Assembly: GCA_031401815.1 (NCBI GenBank)
Contig: JANNRW010000066.1
Coordinates: forward strand, 1-8,209
DNA from: JANNRW01 sp031401815
GTDB taxonomy: Bacteria > Desulfobacterota > Desulfuromonadia > Geobacterales > DSM-12255
Reading direction: 5' to 3'
Length of the DNA stretch: 8,209 nt
The notes below the pieces were generated by a model, which worked only from the letters and a program-made list of their open reading frames with translations, made no database searches and was not told the DNA's origin. Below, piece by piece: positions 1 through 4,633 of this stretch (position 1 is its first letter; each line of letters opens with the position of its first letter). A program made the position numbers and the translations under genes.

Positions 1-281
1 GTGACAATGGAGAGGCCGAATTTTGTAACAGAACGCATCTGTTCAAGATCGGGCAGCCCGCGCATGGCCATTTCGATCGGGTAGGTTACGTTTCTCTCAA
101 TCTCAATTGCCGACAGACCATCGGCATGGCTGACAATTTCAACCTGGATGTTGGTGACATCCGGAAAGGCATCAATCGGCAACTTCAAGTATGAGTAGAG
201 GCCAAAGAGAATAATCAGCAGAGAAAGGAAGATGACCATCCCTTTCTGCCGTAAAGTATAAGCAATTATTTTTTCTAACAT
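1..281 (-). CDS. czcA: HME-type RND efflux pump (CzcA/CusA family), N-terminal fragment
   Basis: This is the first 93 complete codons of an inner-membrane proton-driven heavy-metal RND pump; the rest (about 950 residues in this family) lies beyond the left edge. The start is an ATG at 281, with an AGGAG-like ribosome site about 10 nt upstream. The fragment opens with a short cytoplasmic stretch (MLEKIIAYTLRQKG), then one membrane helix at about residues 15-35. The periplasmic porter domain follows, with the family signature LPIDAFPDVTNIQV, then NVTYPIE and a GLPDLEQMRSVTKFGLS segment. The TNIQV, TYPIE and LPxLE wording is closer to CzcA (Co/Zn/Cd) than to CusA (Cu/Ag) as I remember those sequences, but the membrane residues that set the substrate are missing. 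It follows the adaptor gene by 114 nt and should be co-transcribed with it. The family call is secure; the metal is not. Confidence 0.93.
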   Translation of the reverse strand, partial: MLEKIIAYTLRQKGMVIFLSLLIILFGLYSYLKLPIDAFPDVTNIQVEIVSHADGLSAIEIERNVTYPIEMAMRGLPDLEQMRSVTKFGLSIV

Positions 282-302
282 GAGAACTAAGCTCCTATAT
301 TC

Positions 303-383
303 AGGCTGAAGGCTGAAGGCTGAAGAAAAGGCTGAAGAAAAGGCTTTTAGGCTGCTTTATCGGTTACCTTCAGTCTTCAGCCT
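303..383. repeat. GGCTGAA tandem repeats and inverted copy between adaptor and pump genes
   Basis: Three head-to-tail 7-bp GGCTGAA units occupy 304-324. They merge into two 12-bp GGCTGAAGAAAA units (318-329 and 330-341), with a partial third at 342. An inverted copy, CTTCAGTCTTCAGCCT, lies at 368-383. Its complement matches 303-318 with one mismatch in 16, so the minus-strand transcript could fold into a long stem ending about 10 nt upstream of the pump's ribosome site. There is no T-run after the stem, so a terminator is unlikely. mRNA stabilisation, expression tuning between adaptor and pump, or a dispersed intergenic repeat family are all possible. Confidence 0.7.
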
Positions 384-395
384 AATCAACCTGTT

Positions 396-1724
396 TCATT
401 TTCCGTGTCCATGTTCGTCTTTAACCTCACCCTTCTTCATCTCCGACTTGAGAATGAACGCCCCCTTGATGGCATAACGCTCCCCCTCCTTCAGGCCGGA
501 AACAATCTCGACCACCCCTCCGGATACCCTTCCTGTCTGAACCTTGCGAGCTGCGAATTCAGCTTCATTTTCTGCAACGAAAACAACTTTATTGCCGTCC
601 AGATCCTGCAACGCCTCTTCGGGCACTGCCACAGCCGACGGTGCATCAGCCGCCAGAGCCAGCTCTGCTGTGGCAAACATCTCCGGCTTAAGCTTTCGCC
701 CCGGATTGGCTACCTCGATACGCGCCTTCACAGTACGGGTGGCTTCGTTGACCAGATCGGCAATGTAGGTGATGCGACCTTTTAGTTTCTGGTCGGGAAA
801 AGCACCAACCATGACAGTGGCTGTCTGCCCCTTGCGAATTTTGGCCAGATCCTTTTCATGGATATCCACGAGTACCCAGACGTTGGAGAGATCAGCCACG
901 GTGTAGAGGCTTTTGGAGGGGTCGGATAGTTCGCCGACAATGGCATGCTTTTCAGTGATGACGCCGCCAATGGGTGATCGGACTGGAAGAAGCGGCCTTT
1001 TGTGGTTCTCCCCCTTTAGTTCGGAGAGTTCAACGCCGTAAAGGGAGAGGCGCTCTTCATCGGTATGCAGTTCGGTCTGGGCTGTCCTGTAATCGGTCTC
1101 GGCCTGAAGGATATCTTTTCTGGCGGCAATCTTCTTCTCCACCAGAATCTTGATTCGATCCATGCTGGACTGCGCAAGGACAAGCTTTGTCCTTGACTGG
1201 TGGTAGCGGTTCATCGCCTCTCCAAGTTCGACACTGTCGAGAGTTGCCAGGATCTGTCCAGCAGAGACACTATCCCCCAGAGATGCCTTGACGCTTATGA
1301 CCTTACCGCTGATTCGGGGCGACACATGGGCGATCCGGTCGGCATTGACCTCTACTTTGCCGGTGGCGCTGATGGCTCCACCCAGCCGCTGTTTTTTTAC
1401 CTGAGCAACTACTACGCCGTTTAGCTTCTGCACGTCAGCGGCCATTTTGACGCTTCCTGCCTCACCAGCATGCTCGTCGTGCCCTTCATGTCCAGCATGA
1501 CCATCTTTCTCTCCTTTATGTTCCTTCTCTTCCTTATGGCCGCCAGCTTTTTCATCCTTATGGCCAGCGTCCTTATGCTCTCCGGCCTTTTCACCCTTGT
1601 GACCGGCTTCCTTGTGGTCGATATGTTCCTTACCGCTGTTTTTGACTTGAATGGAGCGGTAGAAAAGAGCGCCGCCAATAGCCAGCGCCAGAATAAGTCC
1701 GATGATGATCCCTTTTTTATTCAC
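396..1724 (-). CDS. czcB: RND efflux periplasmic adaptor subunit (CzcB/CusB family) with His-rich linker
   Basis: This is a membrane-fusion protein of 442 residues that links the inner-membrane pump to the outer-membrane channel. The start is GTG at 1724, with GGAGGT 6 nt upstream inside the end of the preceding gene; the preceding stop codon ends at the next base (1725). Residues 5-21 form an N-terminal membrane anchor or signal. Residues 34-85 are a charged linker with 11 histidines and repeated AGHK(D/G)EKAG units, a plausible metal-binding segment. Then come a barrel-sandwich lipoyl half (about 118-166, with SGKVISVKASLGDSVSAGQ), an alpha-hairpin (about 167-235), the second lipoyl half (VRSPIGGVI), the beta-barrel (VADLSNVWVLVDIHEKDL) and a membrane-proximal domain. 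The C-terminus ends DEHGHGK, adding two histidines. The His-rich N-terminus recalls CzcB-type adaptors, but that is a family comparison and not proof of substrate. Confidence 0.93.
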   Translation of the reverse strand: MNKKGIIIGLILALAIGGALFYRSIQVKNSGKEHIDHKEAGHKGEKAGEHKDAGHKDEKAGGHKEEKEHKGEKDGHAGHEGHDEHAGEAGSVKMAADVQKLNGVVVAQVKKQRLGGAISATGKVEVNADRIAHVSPRISGKVISVKASLGDSVSAGQILATLDSVELGEAMNRYHQSRTKLVLAQSSMDRIKILVEKKIAARKDILQAETDYRTAQTELHTDEERLSLYGVELSELKGENHKRPLLPVRSPIGGVITEKHAIVGELSDPSKSLYTVADLSNVWVLVDIHEKDLAKIRKGQTATVMVGAFPDQKLKGRITYIADLVNEATRTVKARIEVANPGRKLKPEMFATAELALAADAPSAVAVPEEALQDLDGNKVVFVAENEAEFAARKVQTGRVSGGVVEIVSGLKEGERYAIKGAFILKSEMKKGEVKDEHGHGK

Positions 1725-3020
1725 TTAAACACCTCCGGTAAGATCTGATGCAACTGCTGATTCGAGTTTCACGAGGGCTGCCTGACGGTCATGTAGCGCC
1801 ATCAGATACCCCTCGCTTACTTCAAAAAACTTCTTCTGTTCCTGAATGACTGCAAGGATGCCGACCTCGCCAAGCCTGTAGGCTTCCTGGGTCAATTGCA
1901 GGTTTTCCTCCAGCTGGGGAATAATGTCAGATTTGTAGAGTTTCAGGATTTTATCGGCATTTAGCAGAGTGACGCTCGAAGATTCAATTTCCTGTAGTGC
2001 GTTTCTGGTGGCGGTTGTCAAGCGGCTTTCACTGCTGCTCTTTTTAGCGCTCGCCTCTTGAACTCCGGCCTGATTTTTGTCAAACAGCGGGATCGGCATC
2101 GACATCCTCAAACCTATTGTATAGCCTGTCTCTCTCCCTTCAATCCCGCCAATCTCCATAGACGTCGTCTCCCGCCTTAAAGCGAGACCAGCCGTAATGT
2201 TCGGAATCCCTTCAGCCTGTGCAAGGATTATGTCTGATTCCCCTCTGGTTTTTTCGGCTTCAAGCGCTTTCAGATCAGGTCGTTTTTTCCGGGCAAGCTC
2301 CTTTAGCTCAGGCACGGTTTTCGTCATGCCGGTTCCGGTTGTAAACTCACCGGCAAATGAAGGAGATTCACCCGGTGCAAGCCCCATAAGTGACCAGAGT
2401 TTCGCCTGGCTCCGGAGAAACGATTTTTCGACATCAATCCGTGCGCCTTCGCTTCGTGCCAGCTCCACCCTGGAGAGGTTCATCTCCAGCTCAGGGATAT
2501 CTCCTGCTGCCAGACGCTCCCTTGTCACTTCAAAAAGCTGGCGATTCAGCATGATGGAGCGATCTGCCAGCGCAATCCGCTTTTCGGACAGAATGAGCTC
2601 ATAGAATGTTGTCTTTACCTCTTCACGAAGCAGTCTCTCGCGGTCGGCCAGCTGCCAGCGATAGATCTCAAGCTCAAGTTCTGCAATGGCGAGTCGTTTA
2701 TCCCTTTTTCCGGCAAGGATAAACTCCTGCGACAGACCGAGCGACAGGCTGTTATCGGCGCTGCTGCCGGTCAGGGCACCTGTGCCTGCTTCAAGCTCAA
2801 GCACAGGGTTGGGCAGGAGCCCAGCCCGGAATTTGCCAGCTTCACGGATCCCCTTTTCTTCACGAAATGATTTAAGTTCGCCATTATTTTGCAGTGCCGT
2901 TTCGATAATTTCAGGCAGCGCAAGCTTGCTTGTCTCTGCGAGCAGCTCTGAAGAGGTAGACAAACAGAGAATGCCGGACAGAAGGAGCAGTGCTCCTCTT
3001 TCAAATAGAGTAGTTCCCAA
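1725..3020 (-). CDS. czcC: TolC-family outer-membrane efflux protein (CzcC-like)
   Basis: This is the outer-membrane channel of the tripartite metal exporter. I place the start at a TTG (3018-3020), because AAGGAGGT sits 7 nt upstream and the protein then begins with a clean signal peptide: short N-terminus, hydrophobic ALLLLSGILCL, likely cleavage after LLA at about residue 28. That gives 431 residues, a normal length for CzcC-type proteins. An in-frame ATG at 3122 would add 34 residues (NIYCCAASLIIQ...) ahead of the signal peptide and has no comparable ribosome site. The mature protein shows two OEP repeats: the first with LPEIIETALQNN and AGLLPNPVLELEAG, the second with LKELARKKRPDLKALEAEK and GLRMSMPIPLFDKNQ. 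The long helices between them are typical of TolC coiled coils. The cysteine in the signal region has no lipobox (GIL-C), so no lipid anchor is predicted. It is coupled to the adaptor gene with no spacer. Confidence 0.93.
   Translation of the reverse strand: MGTTLFERGALLLLSGILCLSTSSELLAETSKLALPEIIETALQNNGELKSFREEKGIREAGKFRAGLLPNPVLELEAGTGALTGSSADNSLSLGLSQEFILAGKRDKRLAIAELELEIYRWQLADRERLLREEVKTTFYELILSEKRIALADRSIMLNRQLFEVTRERLAAGDIPELEMNLSRVELARSEGARIDVEKSFLRSQAKLWSLMGLAPGESPSFAGEFTTGTGMTKTVPELKELARKKRPDLKALEAEKTRGESDIILAQAEGIPNITAGLALRRETTSMEIGGIEGRETGYTIGLRMSMPIPLFDKNQAGVQEASAKKSSSESRLTTATRNALQEIESSSVTLLNADKILKLYKSDIIPQLEENLQLTQEAYRLGEVGILAVIQEQKKFFEVSEGYLMALHDRQAALVKLESAVASDLTGGV
1731..1736 (-). 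promoter_or_regulatory. Ribosome binding site of the adaptor gene, inside the czcC end
   Basis: GGAGGT on the minus strand lies 6 nt before the GTG start at 1724 and also encodes the final glycines of the TolC-family protein. It supports the GTG start and translational coupling of channel and adaptor. Confidence 0.8.
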
Positions 3021-3027
3021 AGGAAAT

Positions 3028-3035
3028 ACCTCCTT
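3028..3035 (-). promoter_or_regulatory. Ribosome binding site deciding the TTG start of czcC
   Basis: AAGGAGGT is a full Shine-Dalgarno match on the minus strand, 7 nt before the TTG at 3020. It is the main reason for preferring this start over the in-frame ATG at 3122. The 123 nt between the upstream small gene and this start show no convincing promoter, so the channel gene probably belongs to the same transcript. Confidence 0.8.
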
Positions 3036-3143
3036 ATATGCAGTTTTGATCTGATAATTCTGAATGATTAAGGACGCAGCACAACAGTAAATGTTGACAA
3101 GGCGGCCCATGGATCGGGACAAACTACTCCCGTTGAGACTGTT

Positions 3144-3509
3144 TCAGACGTTTATTTGAGGGGGGATAAACTTGGGGATGTAGACTTCGGGCAGATGCTT
3201 GAACGGGTCGTACGTGGTCAGATTTCGAATGGATGGGTTATACGAGAGCTGAAGCGGTTGAGTGGTCAATGGGGCATGGCTTGCGCAGTTAAGGCAGGTA
3301 TCGCAAGCGTTGCTGTCTGTCTGCTGCTCAAATGGATGGCCTGGGCAGTGGTGAGGAGCAGAGCTGCCCGAGTGTGCTGTCCTGTCGGCTGCTGCTGCCA
3401 GATGACTCTGCATGGCGTGGGCGCTTTCATGCACGCAGTGGATCGTGACAGTCAGCATTGCCACGAAGAGGATCCAGGAGAAAGGTTTTATGGGGATTAG
3501 TTTTCGCAT
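3144..3509 (-). CDS. Small periplasmic Cys/His-rich protein, CzcI-like
   Basis: This 121-residue protein is the first gene of the metal-efflux operon. It has a basic N-terminus (MRKLIPIK) and one hydrophobic segment at about residues 9-24, consistent with a signal peptide or anchor. The rest is rich in metal ligands: HCVHESAHAMQSH at 24-36, HHCPGH at 53-58 and CDTCLNCASH at 69-78, for five Cys and ten His in all. No enzyme fold is visible. Its position immediately before a channel-adaptor-pump operon, its size, and the HC..HE plus CxxCxxC..H pattern recall CzcI-type proteins, described upstream of czcCBA and thought to modulate metal efflux. The similarity is by memory and pattern only. Alternatives are a DUF2946-like small protein or a periplasmic metal chaperone. 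The ATG at 3509 lacks a Shine-Dalgarno sequence and lies about 9 nt after the predicted transcription start. Confidence 0.6.
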   Translation of the reverse strand: MRKLIPIKPFSWILFVAMLTVTIHCVHESAHAMQSHLAAAADRTAHSGSSAPHHCPGHPFEQQTDSNACDTCLNCASHAPLTTQPLQLSYNPSIRNLTTYDPFKHLPEVYIPKFIPPQINV

Positions 3510-3524
3510 GATTTTAATGTTTCA

Positions 3525-3554
3525 ACTATAGCCAGTCGTAATTGAATATGTCAA
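3525..3554 (-). promoter_or_regulatory. Strong sigma70-type promoter of the metal-efflux operon
   Basis: On the minus strand a perfect -35 TTGACA (3549-3554) is followed after 18 nt by TATAGT (3525-3530), one mismatch from the consensus -10. A T7 tract lies just upstream of the -35 (3560-3566) and could act as an UP element. The predicted transcription start is near 3518, leaving a leader of about 9 nt before the ATG at 3509. I see no clear dyad in the spacer of the sort MerR-type activators use. Confidence 0.75.
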
Positions 3555-3638
3555 GAACGAAAAAAACCATTCAAGAGCACTATTGTGCAAAAGCCAATAT
3601 AGCAAGCCTGACCCAATAGGTGTTGCATGTAGCGAGGC

Positions 3639-4058
3639 TCACTTCTGCAGAAAGATCGCCACCCCTGCCCTGGTTGCGGCTTCGGCAAGCTGCCGATCCA
3701 TGGTGGCCAGCGGCAGGCCGAGACGCATTGCCAGTTCCAGGTAGGCGGCATCGTAAGAGGTCAGACCGTACTCGCGGGCAAGCTGGTAGGTTTGATGCAG
3801 TGCACGATGGGCCGTAGCGTCATCCGTGGTAATCGGGAGGCTTTCCAGCAGTTCGATAAATCGAACTGCCTCCGCTTCACTGCACCTATTGCGCCGCTCC
3901 GCCACCAGCAGAACATTCGCTACCTCCAGCGACCAGAGGGAAGGAACCATTGCGCCACAATCAGCCAGACTCTCCAGCACGGCAGCGGGGTACTCCCCTG
4001 CTTCATCATCAAAGAACCAGGAAACAGCCACCGATGTATCCAGCACAAAGCGGTTCAT
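3639..4058 (-). CDS. vapC: Type II toxin VapC, PIN-domain ribonuclease
   Basis: This 139-residue PIN-domain protein is predicted to be a Mg-dependent endoribonuclease that cuts tRNA or other RNA when its antitoxin is lost. The acidic active-site set is complete: Asp7 in FVLDTSV, Glu45 in SLEVANVL, Asp103 in TSYDAAYLELA and Asp121 in LATMDRQL. The length is normal for VapC. The ATG at 4058 overlaps the antitoxin stop in an ATGA junction, the usual arrangement for a coupled toxin. No frameshift or missing catalytic residue is seen, so the toxin appears intact. The downstream gap to the metal-efflux promoter is short (about 85 nt) and contains no clear terminator, so some readthrough into the efflux operon is possible. 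Confidence 0.93.
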   Translation of the reverse strand: MNRFVLDTSVAVSWFFDDEAGEYPAAVLESLADCGAMVPSLWSLEVANVLLVAERRNRCSEAEAVRFIELLESLPITTDDATAHRALHQTYQLAREYGLTSYDAAYLELAMRLGLPLATMDRQLAEAATRAGVAIFLQK

Positions 4059-4288
4059 CGCTGACCCTCGGCAATCATCTCCCTGATCGACATATCGGCA
4101 CGTCGTCCCTTGGCCAGGGTCTTCATCTCACTTATCACTCCCCGCACATCCAGCTGTTTGACCGGTTCAGCCGGTACAAGACGGGCAATTGCCCGACCAT
4201 GGCGAGTAATGGTGACCGGTTCACCGTGAACCACCTTTGTCAGCAGTTCAGGCAGATGGGTTTTCGCCTGATAAACGCCGATGTTCAT
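4055..4288 (-). CDS. Phd/YefM-family antitoxin
   Basis: This 77-residue antitoxin is the partner of the adjacent PIN toxin. The ATG at 4288 is chosen because GGAGGAG lies just upstream and the protein then starts with the canonical Phd/YefM N-terminus: MNIGVYQAKTHLPELL, then GEPVTITRHGRAIARLVP. This is the DNA-binding and dimerisation part (about residues 1-45). The C-terminal part (about 46-77, ending with MSIREMIAEGQR) should wrap around the toxin. The longer reading to 4417 would add 43 residues without family character and would cross the promoter, so I reject it. Like other family members it probably represses its own operon through the inverted repeat over the -10 box. It is a Phd-fold partner for a VapC toxin, a common mixed pairing. 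Confidence 0.92.
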   Translation of the reverse strand: MNIGVYQAKTHLPELLTKVVHGEPVTITRHGRAIARLVPAEPVKQLDVRGVISEMKTLAKGRRADMSIREMIAEGQR

Positions 4289-4290
4289 AA

Positions 4291-4297
4291 CTCCTCC
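4291..4297 (-). promoter_or_regulatory. Ribosome binding site of the antitoxin
   Basis: GGAGGAG on the minus strand ends 2 nt before the ATG at 4288. Its GGAGG core is about 4 nt from the start, close but usable, and it fixes the antitoxin start over the longer upstream reading. Confidence 0.75.
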
Positions 4298-4305
4298 AAT
4301 TCTGG

Positions 4306-4328
4306 TCTTTATGTGACCATAATAAAGA
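4306..4328. promoter_or_regulatory. Inverted repeat, candidate operator of the toxin-antitoxin operon
   Basis: TCTTTAT (4306-4312) and ATAAAGA (4322-4328) are perfect inverted copies separated by 9 nt. The repeat covers the predicted -10 box and transcription start of the antitoxin gene. That is where a Phd/YefM antitoxin-toxin complex would repress. A second, shorter dyad (GGTC...GACC, 4304-4318) overlaps it. Confidence 0.5.
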
Positions 4329-4347
4329 TAATGCCCTGAGAACTCAA
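4319..4347 (-). promoter_or_regulatory. Promoter of the toxin-antitoxin operon
   Basis: On the minus strand TTGAGT (4342-4347) is separated by 17 nt from TATTAT (4319-4324), a good sigma70-type match. The predicted start of transcription falls about 25 nt before the antitoxin ATG at 4288. Confidence 0.65.
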
Positions 4348-4378
4348 GGGAAATTCTGAAACCTTTCCCATCTTTTGA

Positions 4379-4603
4379 GCCAGGATTTCGGCAAAGGGCT
4401 GTAGGGAGTTGAGACACGACCCTTTAGGGGATCCCTTGAACGTTGACGGTAATCCCGGCTATTATGGCCTCAACCTACAGGTTTATGGCCGGGAGGGTGA
4501 GGCGTGCCGCGTCTGCGGGGCAAATTTGCAACAGAGCCGGTTGGGCGGGCGGTCCACCTGCTGGTGCCCCGCATGTCAGCCTGATCTGCAAATGCAGGTT
4601 TGA
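4379..4603 (+). pseudogene. mutM: Remnant of formamidopyrimidine-DNA glycosylase (MutM/Fpg), C-terminal zinc finger
   Basis: The plus-strand reading ending at the TGA at 4603 contains NVDGNPGYYGLNLQVYGREGEAC, matching the Fpg linker, then a complete C-terminal zinc finger. CRVC and CPAC are separated by 16 residues, and GGRST carries the conserved DNA-contacting arginine. The stretch ARISAKGCREL just upstream (4379-4411) resembles the end of the Fpg helical domain (the RIS..RC..L segment), but roughly 20 residues expected between it and NVDG seem to be missing. An in-frame TGA at 4376 closes the frame. The N-terminal catalytic proline and about 200 residues of a roughly 270-residue enzyme are absent, and the flank is occupied by the antitoxin promoter. 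It is therefore most likely a dead fragment left by deletion or insertion. A short expressed zinc-finger peptide is possible, but no good start or ribosome site is seen. Confidence 0.75.
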
Positions 4604-4633
4604 CCCGGAAATGGATCCAGCCGCGTGATTCCA

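Noticed and set aside
303..344. CRISPR-like array from the tandem repeats
   Set aside because: The units are 7 and 12 bp, directly abutting and without unique spacers.
2960..2970. Lipoprotein cysteine in the TolC-family signal peptide
   Set aside because: The residues before the cysteine (GIL) do not make a lipobox, and a signal peptidase I site follows a few residues later.
3560..3600. Possible intrinsic terminator after the toxin gene (GCAC-AATA-GTGC hairpin and a T7 tract on the minus strand)
   Set aside because: The stem is only 4 bp and about a dozen bases separate it from the T tract; the tract fits better as an A/T-rich element upstream of the efflux promoter.
4289..4417. 43-residue N-terminal extension of the antitoxin
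   Set aside because: It would run through a good promoter and operator. The ATG at 4288 has its own ribosome site and a canonical family N-terminus.
4593..4610. Small hairpin (CTGCA/TGCAG type) downstream of the hydrogenase alpha gene as a terminator
   Set aside because: The stem is short and no T-run follows in the minus-strand direction; I see no reliable terminator for the operon.
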